A stretch of DNA of 64,000 nucleotides, from assembly GCA_024138025.1 (NCBI GenBank), contig JAMXBD010001575.1, positions 275,537 through 339,536 of the forward strand, given 5' to 3'. The notes under the pieces are model-generated. The model saw nothing but the letters and a program-made list of their open reading frames with translations. It ran no database searches and was not told the origin of the DNA. Of this stretch, positions 1 through 11,931 are shown one piece after another. A program made the position numbers and the translations under genes. Position 1 is the first letter of the stretch, and every line of letters begins with the position of its first letter. This stretch comes from Combretum micranthum (taxonomy: Eukaryota; Streptophyta; Magnoliopsida; Myrtales; Combretaceae).

Positions 1-1170
1 CTAAGCAAGTACCGAAGGGCATTGTCCTTATTGAAGTCAACTTTAGGGACTAATACTTAGGGAGTCTTTGAAGTTCTAAGGTGAAGTAGTGGTTATGTAG
101 ATGATATATATATATAACAAAATGAGTTTCAAAATGAAATCTTCCCTTCTTGGTTCTTTCTAAAGAGAAGTTTGACATTATGTTAATAAAACACACACAC
201 GTATATATGTGTAAATGGCAATAAGTTGAGAAAGCAATGAGCTGAAAAAGCAATGAGTTGAGAAAGCATCCCCTTCCTTAGTTCTTAGTTTTGCCTGGGC
301 ATGAATGACTCAAGTTAGTCCTTCAATCCCCAAGAGAGGGCGTAAATCTCCATTAGTTTGGATTACAGTCATCTAAACTGTGAATGTCATATGATTAAGT
401 GTTGCATTGCACATGTTTGTTAATAAGAAATTCTTGGCATTTGTTGTTGTGTGGTTTGGTCATTAGTATTGACTTAGCTATGGTTGAGCTCATATCCCTA
501 TAATTTTTGTGCAGGAATAGCTAAAGCATCGAGAATGGGTTCGGAATGTGTGGAGAAGATCCCTTGAAGATAGAAGATAAGTTGAAATAAGAATTAGATA
601 GATTGTTTTGTATTAAGATTTTTTTGTTTTTACGTAACATAAGTTTAGATTATTGATTGGATTAGTCTTATAATAGTTTAAAATATGTAAAATGTAGATG
701 ATCTATTATATTTTATTATTTGGTGGGGGATACCGATTCTATACAGTTCTTGTGGACTGTAGGAAATTGGATTTCCTTTAATTATCACAAATTTATTTAT
801 ATGTTAGAAATTTGTAAAGTAATTTTTCACATAGATGATAAGTCTATTTTACTCTATTATTTTCATAGGAACTTCGGCTTAATTTGATGCAATCTTGGAT
901 AAATTCCTGAGAATCTGTGCTTTTAATGTTTAATTGTTGATTTTCAATCCTGGAATCAAAAGAAGTCGAAGTGAAGTGTCTTGAATCAGATTTGGAGCAA
1001 AACAACAGCAAAACTTAAAGATAGATCCTATTAAACCCCACACAAGCTGCTATTGAGACCAAAATAACAAGATAAAATGATATGTCGTGCCCTACATCAA
1101 CACCTTAATGTGACCTTCGACATAGTTTTGAGGCGATCGAGCCCTAGACTTGAAGAACAGCTTGTGTCGC
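1..1170. other. Unassigned AT-rich flank, target of solo LTR A
   Basis: No coding region with recognisable motifs is visible on either strand. There is a short (TA)n run near 101-116 and an (AC)n run near 190-200. Its last five bases (GTCGC) are the left copy of the target duplication of the solo LTR that follows, so this DNA was once continuous with the sequence from 4311 onward. It could be decayed retroelement or single-copy intergenic DNA. Confidence 0.4.
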
Positions 1171-1866
1171 TGTAAGCCCCCGAAGTTTTGTAATCGAATT
1201 AAAGACCTAAACCCTAATCAGAAGTCAACTGGATTCTTAAGTCAACCAAAACCCTAGTTTACCGTAACCGCTTAATTTCGGCATTGCAGTTTTCTTAAGC
1301 CCTAGAAAACGAAGTTGGAAAAGTTAGCTATAATAGTTCGTAATAGCTATAGATTATACAAAAATATCATATTGGAGGAATTCGAATGTCCTTTGAACTC
1401 GATCGGACACGACTCTTGAAAAACGTGTCCGGGAGCTCGGAATAGGAAAAATATTCCGAATATACCGTTAGAGTCGTAAAAATATAAGATTTCCAAAAAT
1501 ATCAATTTTGTAATTTTTCGGTAGCTAAAAATATTAGATATTGCTTTTATACACGTATTTTCGTACTACCGGCATTAAATTGTCATATCTACTTTTATAT
1601 TACACTATTTTCTACTATTCTACACTATTCACCTATCTCTACTTTTTTTTACAACCTACTCTTACAAATCATACGCCTATTTCTTACACATTTTCATTTT
1701 CAATACAACTTCACATCTTTCATTTCTTACTTTTAATTAACAAAATAAAAAAAAAAAATTTTGTCTTCCCCATGCACAAGAAATTGCGCCGGCCCCCTCT
1801 CCCATCTCTTCCAATTTGTTTTATTTTTACTTATTTAATTAACATAAATTATCTCCCACGTTTTCC

Positions 1867-1874
1867 TATAAATA
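1867..1874 (+). promoter_or_regulatory. TATA box of solo LTR A
   Basis: TATAAATA sits about 700 bp into the LTR after a pyrimidine-rich stretch. The same box lies at the corresponding place in solo LTRs B, C and D, so it is the likely core promoter of this LTR family. Confidence 0.6.
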
Positions 1875-2282
1875 CCCTCTTATACCTTCACTTCTTTCAC
1901 ACCACTTCTACACTAAAGTTACTATACCAAAATCTCTCTCAAAATCTCTCAAGAATCCTCTCAAGAAGTTCTTCCTAGTTTGGCTTCTTCTAGGTGAAAA
2001 TTTCTCCAATCTTTCTTTATGTTCATCTACTTAGTATGAACTTAGTGTGTGTTTTCTAAAACCATGAAGGTTAAGAAAACAACAATAGGTCCATACGTTG
2101 TTTTTGTTCATAATATCAAATTCCTTTATGTTCCTTTATGTTCCCTTTATGTTTATTACTATCTAATATATCTATATAGCTATATATATTATTTAGAGCA
2201 TATAAGCTCATTGTTTTGTAATTTATTTACTTTTCATGCAATTTATTTACTTCATTGCAATTTATTTATTTCAAGTTGTTTT

Positions 2283-2310
2283 TTAGACTAGCCATTCTAG
2301 TCTTAGACTT
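2283..2310. repeat. Conserved inverted motif in the solo-LTR family (copy A)
   Basis: The arms AGACTAG and CTAGTCTT form a short inverted repeat followed by TAGACTTG. The motif recurs at 9161-9188 in LTR B and 24223-24250 in LTR C. In each copy a second AGACTAGTCT-like box and a conserved 'accttgatgaagctaag' block follow downstream. Its function is unknown. Confidence 0.45.
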
Positions 2311-4305
2311 GTTCTCATCAAGTCAAAACAATTCCTTTTTGTTTTCTTTTCGAGACTAGTCTTTTCTTAGTCCCAGGATACCTTGATAAAGCTAAGATCC
2401 CAATACTTGATTTACTTTCTCATTTGCTTAATCTTTCAAGTTATTATGTTTCTTTATATTTCTATAGTTTATGATTCATACTCATGCATGAGCATAATGT
2501 TTTTGTCTCAATAAAAATAAATGAGGAAGTGTTTTCATAAACTAAAGGTTCTTGTTAAATACAAGTAGGAAATAGATTTCTTAAAAAACTCATGAACATA
2601 TTTGGAAATGATTTTTCTTAAAATAAACAAAAGGTTTTATAAAACTTATTTTCATCAAGTATTAGAAACTCTTTTAAGAATCACTACAAGAAACAAGAAT
2701 ATCATTTTATTACTTTTAAACTTGTTGGAATCTAAGTTTAGAAAATAAAACCACTCCTTAGGAAATCAAAGTAGTTGCAAGAAATTAATTTTAGAAAAAG
2801 AAATATTCATCTCAAATAACCCAAGAATCCTTTCAAAAGTAAAATAAATATTCCAATAAATCTCAAGTTCAAAGTTTTTTAAAACTTTACTTTTCATAAG
2901 TTGAGACAACTTCATTTACTTCATACATTTGTCATAAGTCATTACATATATGTATATACCTTTCAAAAAGTTTACAAAATACTTGAAATATTCATCTTTT
3001 CAAATGAGCCTTATTTACAAGGAAAACAAGACTTTGCAAATTTGTGGCAAATCTGGTCGCTGCTTTTTTGGAACCCAAACGACATAGTTTGATGAAAATA
3101 AGCTTAGAAATGCGTAAATCTTTTCGAGTAGGTAGAAAACGATATATTATATGCGAAATTCCAAGTTAAAATGAGCAAGTTATAGCCATTTTAAGTTGGA
3201 ATTTCCCCTTATACGATTTTACCACGATTTTAAGAGAAGCTTAAGATCTTCAAGAATAGAAGTTTTATGAAAGACTCATTTTGGGTATTTCATCTTGTTT
3301 AGGTAACGAGGGACCCGAGATCGTCTATCCGGAGGACTATTTTGATTAGATCTATCGATATGGAGTGAGTTAATTCTTTTCATAAGTTACATTTCCTTGT
3401 TGTGCTTGTAATTAGTAGCACTAGAAATTTAGGAAAAGATAAATGAACAATTGTTATGAAATAATGGTTGAATGAAAATAAAGTATATCGAAGAATGATA
3501 TGTTAAGTAAAAGTGTGATTCTTGTATTGATATGATGAAGCTATGATTGATCACCTTTAACATGAATTCAACTTATTTGATTAAATGCTTAATTGAAATT
3601 ATTCATGCATATCATACTTGTGAGTCACATTTATTTCACTACTATTCTTCGTGTGGGGAAATGAGGAAGTAGTAGTGGTGGCTAGTAGGAGCCGGTAAGT
3701 CTACAGGGGCCAGTAGGAGCCAGGAAGTCTACAGGCAAGCAGGAGCCAGCAAATCTGCAAATATTGATGGTCGTATGGGCCTGTAACCACCCAACCCTTG
3801 TCATGGAGGGCGTTATAATCCATGCTGCACTTGATTTCCGGTTAATCTTGTGTATTTGGTTGTTCATGTGATTGGTGCATTACATATGCTTGAATTAAAA
3901 TAACTTGGTTGTCATATGGAAATGTTATATAGTTAGGAATTATCTCACTAAGCTAGATTTGCTTATACCCTTGTAGTTTTCTATTACAGTATGATTATCT
4001 ATGGTTGGCCCCGAAGAGCCCCCTGTGCCAGGTATGAGCTTATGCTATTAGGAGTTTTTGGAAGAAGTTTATGTATTTTTTAGTTTTGAACATAGACTTC
4101 TAGGAAAAATCTTTATAGTAGGCTTTAGCCCATGCTTGCTTTTGCTATCTATTTAAACGTAATACCCCTGTGAGTCTCCTACTATCTTGGAAGCACGCCT
4201 TGCATATGATATTGAAGCTCCTCCGTGACGACGGATTGTCATTCATTAGCTTTAATATTATATACGGCGGACTGCCACGTTTAGGATACCTTCTGGGGCA
4301 TGACA

Positions 4306-4640
4306 GTCGCACCACACCATTGGACCTTAGATTTGACCCGCGATAAATGTTGGATGAAGATCAAACCTTTTTGTTTGAAAAATACAACTTAGGTTAAGCT
4401 CAAGTCTCGAGCCTTTGACATACCCGATTTACCCTCTGTCGAAGAATGGATAAGAACTTAAGCCTTTCTAATAGATAGCCATAGCTAAAGTTGAGCCTTA
4501 ACATCAAAGTGCTACTTGAGCCCTCGACATGCTCTACCTTTCCCCTTGAAAAGTTATTAGACGTGGATTTTACACACGCATTGCCTTGATTCAAAGCCCG
4601 TGAAAATAAAGGAGGATTCTATTATAGAGAATCTATCAAG
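4306..4640. other. Unassigned flank right of solo LTR A
   Basis: The stretch opens with the right copy of the GTCGC target duplication and then continues the DNA that lay left of 1171 before insertion. No motif was recognised on either strand. Confidence 0.35.
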
Positions 4641-5815
4641 GTGACGAATAAAATTGTCATAATTTCTATGTTGCACATATAAATAAAGGTGCAGAGGCAT
4701 GCGATCAGTAGTGTAACATATGTACAATTGCCTAACATAGTTTATAGAGAGAATTATGAGGCAAAAGAATCAATTTCTTCTTGCTTTAGAAATCTCAAGT
4801 TTTCTAGTTAAAAATCATTTTAACCCATTGTTTATACTTTTTGCAAGACTCTGATCTTAATTGAAATATTCTTTAATTAATTCCATATTATTTGTTAGGA
4901 ATTTGTGTGTAATGTTTGTATTCATGGATAAATAATCTCCTACAGCTTAGGGTTCGTGAACCTAAATCTTGATTCATGTGATTTCAACTGCGCTTTCAAG
5001 TAATTAACTTTTTTTCATGGGTCTAAATGAGTGGTGCACCTTTTGGATTCATGTTTAATTTCAACTGAATAGGCTAAGAGGTCATTCTTTTGAATAGATT
5101 TGTATCTACTAATAAAGTTGATCCTAAACACCTTGAGAGAGGAATGGTGAAAACTTTCTATTACTTGTTTTAAATTTCATTAAGTTGGTTTTCAAAAACA
5201 AAAGATTCTTAAACTTTATGCGGATCTAGCATCTAAATCTAAAACTACTGACTTTAAGAGAGGCTTTAGTTTACGCCAGTGAATTGACAGTGCAAATACA
5301 CCATAATACAACTCTCTCTTTGAGTTTTGTCAATAAATCACATGATAAGGAGTTGGTGAAGGAAACCCTAGCCTTCCATCTTACATTTTTACAAACTCAT
5401 CTTAAATTTCACCTTGAAAACATTTGTAAATTTCTTCTAACCTCAGTATGACTTCTGCTTTTATTATGGCTTTTTAAATTTTATTTGGCTAGATAATATA
5501 TGAAATGTGAGTATAGCAGATGCCATCGATCCCTAGGAATACGACCTAATTCTTTCTATGCTACTTCAGTAAATGTACTTGTCTAATGTTGGTAGTTGCT
5601 AACTAAAGGCAGAACTGATTGGTTTTATGAATTTTGAAAACTTCAACTTCGTGGTTTTTTTTAAAATGTAGTTTTTATAACTACACCTAACGAACCAACC
5701 AATAGAGTCTTGTAAACTCTGACTTGCAAGACGGTTCTTGTATTGTGGGTACACATGTAATATGATGATTTTAGGTTAATCCTTCTAGGCCCCCTTTTGG
5801 GGCATGACATTACTC
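4641..5815 (+). repeat. Degenerate Athila/Tat-like LTR remnant
   Basis: A TATA-like box (CATATAAATAAAGG, near 4677) is followed by 'cttgagagagg' near 5130 and by 'gatccctaggaatacgacc' near 5527. This series is commonly seen in the downstream part of Athila/Tat-type LTRs, and a similar but diverged series occurs at 6701-7640. The stretch ends with TTGGGGCATGACA at 5803-5815, like the termini of the solo-LTR family, so two different remnants may be fused here. Exact ends and target duplications could not be set. Confidence 0.3.
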
Positions 5816-6700
5816 GACTTATGGAGTATATGAAGGTCAATAGGCTTATGTTAGCATAAACTACCCATCTTTTGACAATTTGATATCTTTTATGATCAAT
5901 TACTTCTTAAATAATATTGAATTTTCTTTCTCAAGATTATCCTTTGTCTTTTCTTCAATTATGCATCATATCCGTTGATTGGATCAACTAATTTGATTCT
6001 TTTCCTGATGAGTTATATCCAAAGATAGATGGTTTATATCTTTGATTTCATTTTTATATAAATCATAAAACTCAAAATATATAGCAAATCCCCAGATTGC
6101 ATTATACCACCATATCCACAAAAGTAGGTAAATTCTATAATCCATATCCAATGGAGTTTTAGAGATGTTTTTCTTTGCTTATTCTTATTTTCTTTAAGAG
6201 ATAAGGCAAGGAGTATGTTGAACTCACTTTTAGACAATTTAGTGACAACTTGGGAGCAATTGGCATAGAAATTCTTGATGAGACACTGTCGTCCTATTGT
6301 TAAGGTATTATACTATATAGATTTCATGTAAATTATTAAAGAAAAGGACAATTATGTGGTTAAAATGTTAATTTCAAGAATAAAGGAAGATATTGAGCCT
6401 AATGAAGGTATCTGAACGAGTTAAAGGAGATTTTAATGAAGAAATAGGCAAAGAGAAGATTTACAACATACATGACCTTTCTGTACAAGCTATGCAAAAC
6501 ACTAGTGTAGAAGATGAAACGTGACCAACAAGTAATTTTAAAGTATATAAGAAAGCTACACAACCCATGCAACATGCCTACGTAGAAGCTGGGAAGAGAT
6601 TAGAAGCAATTTTCATTGTACACAACCATCCTACATAGGCTGTGCTTAGGAGTCTTTTAGACCTTGAATTCTCATTATTCGCCAATTTACATCCAGTACA
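5816..6700. other. Unassigned AT-rich stretch
   Basis: No gene, repeat boundary or structural RNA is visible. It may be the U3 region of the Athila-like LTR remnant that follows, but no terminus supports that. Confidence 0.3.
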
Positions 6701-7640
6701 ACTATGCAAGATGCTTCTGCATAAAATATTTCGTTGTTTTCTATAAATAACGGCCATTACTTGTCCTTTTGGAGACCTATCCTTATTCCTACAAACTTTA
6801 GAGAGTAAAAGAAGTGTTTTAGAGTGGAGAAATACAAGAGCTCATTAGAGATCATAAGACTTCATCTTTAAGGTTATAACCATAACTCCTTATTATATCA
6901 TTGTCATTCTTATTTTATGGAAAAATAGATTTTCATACCCTAGATCTTTAGAAACCCTAACCTTAATGTAGAGATTGGATCATTTTGCTAAATCTATTCA
7001 TGTGCTTTCATTGTTCTTTGAATTAATATATGCGCACTATTACATCCATTGCATAGTTCTTGTTAATTTGATCTACAGATTGATTGATTGGATAGATCTA
7101 GCATGAATAAAAAAGTTTGAATGTCGGTCTAGACATAGATTGCATGAATTTTCTACATAAAGATTTATTCTTTCTAAGAAATCATGAACTCTAATGCAAT
7201 TTTATATGCATATAATGATAAAGGACATTTTCATTAGACATATAGGGTTATAGTTTAATTATCTTGAGAGAGAGGTTGGTGAAATTAAGGAATATTCCTG
7301 CAGTTCAAGAACTTAAACAACCCATGAATGAATGTTTTATAAGGAATTAGAAATAGAGTTAGTGATGAATCAAGAATAGAGGGATATTGTGATTGATATA
7401 TATATATTTAAAAGCGTGATGTCATTTGTTTTAGGGTTAGTTAATTAAGTAGTTATTAATTCTTCTTACTATCCTTCGAATTGGATCAGCTAAATAGTAG
7501 AATTAAGGTGAGTACTAGTAGTTATAGGTCTTGGTGGAAAGATACCGGTGTTAATCTATACTATATAGGTACTCTTGCCTATGATTATTCGTAGTGTATA
7601 TATAACGTTTTAATTTGATTTGAATTGATTACGATTAATA
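6701..7640 (+). repeat. Athila-like LTR remnant upstream of gag
   Basis: A TATA-type box (TCTATAAATAACGG, near 6741) is followed by 'cttgagagagaggttgg' near 7264 and 'tcttggtggaaagataccgg' near 7533, the downstream signature of Athila/Tat LTRs. It lies directly upstream, in the same orientation, of the Athila-like gag pseudogene at 7800-8032. That position fits a 5' LTR. Neither terminus is clear. Confidence 0.4.
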
Positions 7641-7799
7641 GTCCACCTATCATATATGAAAGAATGACATTCCATGAGATATGAGTGCGATTTAAAAATA
7701 TGTTGATAAGATGCTTCCTTCGTAGAATACCTAATCACACATTAGTTGACATATTCTACTATAGGTTAGGAAATTTAATTGAGAAACATGAATGATTCA

Positions 7800-8032
7800 T
7801 CATCTTACGGCATTTTGATGAGAAGGAATCCAAGTCAAGATCTTGAGTTATCTAATGAGATGATAATAAATTCATTTAGATGACAAAATAAAAGAGCAAT
7901 GCCAAAGCGAATGACTTATGTGCATGATGCAAACATTATTGCTTAACTCACAACTCAAGTATTAGCTTTGTGAACCCTTTGGAGATGTGTGCATTTTGTG
8001 GAGGTGGTCATGATATCAGATTGTGTCACATA
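7800..8032 (+). pseudogene. Athila-like gag pseudogene, left part with zinc knuckle
   Basis: Read on the plus strand, 7983-8033 encodes a Cys-X2-Cys-X3-His-X4-Cys zinc knuckle (residues CAFCGGGHDIRLC). This is the compact spacing typical of Athila gag proteins rather than the usual X4. Upstream codons match the hydrophobic stretch that precedes the knuckle in that family but contain stops. The reading frame is cut at 8032, where solo LTR B inserted, and continues at 11239. The product would be the retroelement capsid/nucleocapsid; here it is non-functional. Confidence 0.55.
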
Positions 8033-11000
8033 TGTAAGTTCCCGAATTTTCGGTTCCAAATTTGAAACCCAAACCCTAATCGAGAGTCAAACGGACTCTT
8101 AAGTCAACCAAAACCCTAGTATATCGTGACCGCTTAAACTCCGACATTACCGTTTTCTCTAGCCCTAGAACACGAAGTTGGAAAAGTTTGCCCTAGTAAT
8201 TCGTAATAGCCATAGGTTGCGTAAAAATATCAGATTGAAGAATTTCGAGTGTCCTTTGAACCCGATCGGACATGATTCTTGAAAGACGTGTCCGGAAGTC
8301 CGGAATAGGAAAAATATTCCGAATATACCGTTAGACTCGTAAAAACATAAGATTTCCACAAATACCAATTTCGCAATTTTTCGATAACTAAAAATATCAG
8401 ATATCGCTTTTATACGCGTACTTTCTTACTACCGGTATTTAATTGTCATGTCTACTTTTATATTACACTATTTTCTACTATTCTACACTATTCACCTATC
8501 TCTACTTTTTCTTACAACCTATTCTTACAAACCTTACACCTATCTCTTACACTTTTTTTCATTTCCAATACAACTTCACATCTTTCATCTCTTACTTTAA
8601 TTAATCAAAAGACAAAGAAATCAATTTTTGGTCTTCCCCATGCTCTAAATTAGCGCCGGCCACCCCTCATGCATGCATCCATCAATTTTGTTTTCATTTA
8701 ATTAATTTACACAAATTATCTCCTACATTTTCCTATAAATACCCCCTCATACCTTCACTTCTTTCACACCTCTTCTTCTCTAAAGTTACTCTCTCAAAAT
8801 CTCTCTCAAATTCTCTCAAGAGTTCTTACAAGAAGTCCTCTTAAGTTTAGCTTCTTTAGGTAAGAAATTTCTCAAGATTTCTTCATGTTCATTTACTTAG
8901 TATGAGCTTAGTGTGTGTTTTCTAAAACCATGAAGGTTAAGAAAGCAACATTAGGTTCATGCTTTGTTTTTGTTCATAATCAAAATTCCTCCATGATCAT
9001 TTATGTTTCTATTATGTTCCTTTATGTTTCTCTATAATTCCTTTATGTTTATTACTATCTAATATATCTTTATAGCTATATATACTATTTAGAGCATATA
9101 AGCTCATAGCCTTGCAATTTATTTACCTTTCATGCAATTTATTTAATTATAAGTTGATTTTAAGACTAGTCATTCTAGTCTTAGACTTGTCCTCATCAAG
9201 TCAAAACAATTCCTTTTCTTTATTGGACTAGTCTTTTCTTAGTCCCGGGGTACCTTGAAGAAGCTAAGGTCCCAATACGTGATTTATTCTATTATTTACT
9301 TAAGCTTTCAAATTATTATGTTCCTTTATATTTCTATAGTTTATGATTCATATTCATGCATGAACATAATGTTTTTGTCTCGACAAATAAATGAAGAAGT
9401 ATTTTCTCAAGACTAAAGGTTCTTTCCTAAATAACTATAGAGAATGGATTTCTTAAAAACCTATGAACATGCATGGGAATAATTGTTCTTACATAAACAA
9501 AGGTTTTTATGAAAACTCATCTTTCATCAAGAAGTAGAAATTCTTTTGGAAATCATTACAAGAAATAAAAATATCATTTTACTACTTTTTGAATCCAAGT
9601 TTTGAAAAATGAAAACACACCTTAGGAATTTAAAGAAGTTTCAAAAAGAGATTAAATATTCATCTCAATAACTCAAGAGCTTTCAAAAGTAAAATAAATA
9701 TTCCATAGAATCTCAAGTTCAAAAGGCTTTCAAAACCTTAATTTTACAAGTTGAGACAATTTCATTTACTTCATGCATATGTTATGAGTCATTACAAATA
9801 TGTATATACCTTTCAAAAAGTTTACAAAAATAATTGAACCATTTATCTTTTCAAAAGAGCTTTGTTTATAAAGAAGAAAACAAGAGGTTGCAAATTCGTG
9901 GCAAATCTGGTCGCTATCTTTTCGGAACCGAAACGACTTAGTTTTATGAAAATAAGTTTAGAAATGCGTAGATCTTTTCGAGTAGGTAGAAAACGGTATA
10001 TTATACGCGAAATTCCAAGCTAAAATGAGCAAGTTATGGCCATTTTAAATTGGAATTTCCCCTTATACGATTTTACCGCGATTTTAAGAAAAGATTAGAA
10101 TCTTCAAGAATAGAAGTCTTATGAGAGACTTATTTTGGGTATTTCATCTTGTCTAGGTGACGAGGGACCCGAGATCATCTATCCGGAGGACTACTACGAT
10201 TAGATCCACCGATATGGAGTGAGTTAATTCTTTTCCTAAGTTCATTTCCCTTGTTTGTGCTTGTAACTAGTAGCATTAGAAAGATAGGAAAAATATAAAT
10301 GAACCTTTGTTATGGAATAATTGTTGAACGAAGGTTAAGAATATCGAAATACGAAGTGTTAAATAAAGTGTGATTTATGTATGGATATGATGAAGTTATG
10401 GTTGATCACTTTTAATATGAATTCAACTTATATGGCCAAAAGATAACTTGAAATTACTCATGCATATCATATACATGAATTACATTTGTTCACTACTTTT
10501 CTTCTGTGGGGAAACGAGGAAAGAGTAGTGGTGGCTGGTAGGAGCCGGAAAGTCTATAGGGCAAGCAGGAGCGGTAAATCTGCTAATATTGATGGTCGTA
10601 TGGGCCTGTAACCACCCAACCCTTGTCATGGAGGGCGTTAAATCCATGCTACGCTTGATTTCCGGTTAATCATGTGTATCTTACATGTTCATATGGATGA
10701 TGCATTTTCATATGTTTTGATTAAAATACTTGGCTGAATTTTGGGAAATGTCTTATAGTTGGAATTATCTCACTAAGCTAGTCATGCTTATACCCTTATA
10801 GTTTTCTATTACAGTATGATTATCTTTGGTTGGCCCGAGGAGCCCCGTATGCCAGGTACGAGCATACGCTACTAGGAGTTTTTGGAGGAAGTTTATGTAT
10901 TTTTAGTTTTGAACATAGACTTCTAGGAAAAATCTCTATAGTAGACTTATGTAGTAGATATGGTTATTTTGACAAATAGTATTGTTGATCAAAGACCTTA

Positions 11001-11238
11001 AGACGAGGGAATGCCCCTAAGAAGATGTACTTTTGTATGATGAAATGAAGAACTTATGATTATCTATGCTTGTTCTTGCCATCTATTGAAACGTAACACC
11101 CCTATGAGTCTCCTACTACCTTGGAAGCACGCCTTGCATATAATATCGAAGCTCCTGCATGACTACGGTTGTCGTTCATTAGCTTTAATATTGTATGCGG
11201 CGGACTGCCACGTTTAGGGTACCCTCTGGGGCGTGACA
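8033..11238 (+). mobile_element. Solo LTR B (same family as A)
   Basis: This 3,206-bp solo LTR begins TGTAAGTTCCCG and ends GGGGCGTGACA. It is bordered by a perfect 5-bp target duplication ACATA (8028-8032 and 11239-11243). It is closely similar to solo LTR A throughout, including the TATA region, the AGACTAG inverted motif and a well-conserved block around 10585-10670. It interrupts the Athila-like gag pseudogene, so it is younger than that element. No internal retrotransposon sequence adjoins either end. Confidence 0.93.
8734..8741 (+). promoter_or_regulatory. TATA box of solo LTR B
   Basis: TATAAATA lies at the position equivalent to the box in solo LTR A, about 700 bp into the LTR. Confidence 0.6.
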
Positions 11239-11622
11239 ACATAAGTGTCATGAGATCTCCTTTAAGTTCAAGAAGAAAGGAATTGAATTATGTGAACAAC
11301 TTTAACAAAGGAGCAAGAAAAATGGAAAACACATTTAATCTAAGTTGGAAGCATCACCTAAATATATGTTGGACAGATGAAATCATTTTATGGGTACTAC
11401 TAAGATTTTCTCATATGAAATACAGATGAAAAGGCTTGAGTAGGAAAATGCCCAATTGAAGGCCATGATAGAAAATGTACAAAGACATATTGATTTATTA
11501 ACTAATGCTTTAAGTAGTTGTCCTCAAGGTAGCCTACCTAATAGGACTAAGAAGAACCCAAGAGAAAATGCTGAAGCCATCATTGGTATTGATACTAATA
11601 TTAATGATGCATCATTTGACGG
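11239..11622 (+). pseudogene. Athila-like gag pseudogene, right part
   Basis: This continues the gag interrupted at 8032. It holds an Asn-rich stretch ending in a Trp-x-His-His-like motif (NFNKGARKME... SWKHHLN), the counterpart of the 'YNPGWRNHPNFSW' type region of Athila gag. Farther on is SCPQGSLPNRTKKNPRENA, the counterpart of the proline-containing linker just before the Athila protease. Stops and frame changes break it. It ends near 11622, where a minus-strand copia fragment begins, so the Athila-like pol is missing. Confidence 0.55.
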
Positions 11623-11931
11623 TATTTTAAACACATCTAATTCATTCCCAACATTTGGCATCATTTCCTTTAACATGTGATTCTTCTTTGTAACTCTATC
11701 ATTTATTTGCAAAAACCACTATACATATTTGCAAGTTGATGATAAGAGATAAAAGATGAAGAGCCTACCTTATCATCCAAGGATATGAAGCAAACATTCT
11801 CTTAAGTCACTTGAATCATTATCACTTTAAGTGGCAATAAGAGCTTCCTTCCTAAGTCCTTTTAATCCATTGATCTTTACTCTAGTATGCATTTAAGTAA
11901 CGAATTCCTAGAGACCGACTCTGATACCAAT
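11623..11931 (-). pseudogene. Copia fragment: PBS, leader and part of gag
   Basis: On the minus strand this matches the complete copia element at 30281-38257. The PBS (complement of 11918-11929, TGGTATCAGAGT) is followed by the same leader, 'agtaaagatca'. After an internal deletion comes the gag stretch around residues KKNHMLKEMMPNVGNELD, which corresponds to the coiled-coil part of gag near 32345-32420 of the complete copy. The N-terminal half of gag is missing and stops are present. It is a relic of the same copia family, oriented opposite to the Athila-like gag it abuts. Confidence 0.6.
11918..11929 (-). other. Primer binding site, initiator tRNA-Met type
   Basis: The complement reads TGGTATCAGAGT, the standard copia PBS, placed two bases after the LTR terminus at 11932. 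Confidence 0.75.

Larger units (their letters stand above)
1171..4305 (+). mobile_element. Solo LTR A (long Ty3/gypsy-type LTR)
   Basis: This is a 3,135-bp LTR standing alone. It begins TGTAAGCCCC and ends GGGGCATGACA, which are TG...CA termini, and it is bordered by a perfect 5-bp target duplication GTCGC (1166-1170 and 4306-4310). It aligns along its whole length with solo LTR B and more distantly with C, D and the reversed E. A TATAAATA box lies at 1867-1874. No PBS, gag or pol sequence adjoins it, so an intact element inserted here and its two LTRs later recombined. Long LTRs with these termini are typical of Tekay/Del-type chromoviruses, but without internal sequence the lineage is inference. 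Confidence 0.93.

Noticed and set aside
1541..1978. Open frame of 145 codons within solo LTR A
   Set aside because: It is made of AT-rich, pyrimidine-rich codons (Leu, Tyr, Phe, Thr), lies in the LTR promoter region, spans the TATA box, and is not kept in LTRs B, C or D.
11456..11680. Open frame of 74 codons as a small gene
   Set aside because: Its first part is Athila-like gag and its last part is antisense copia gag; it is a junction product.
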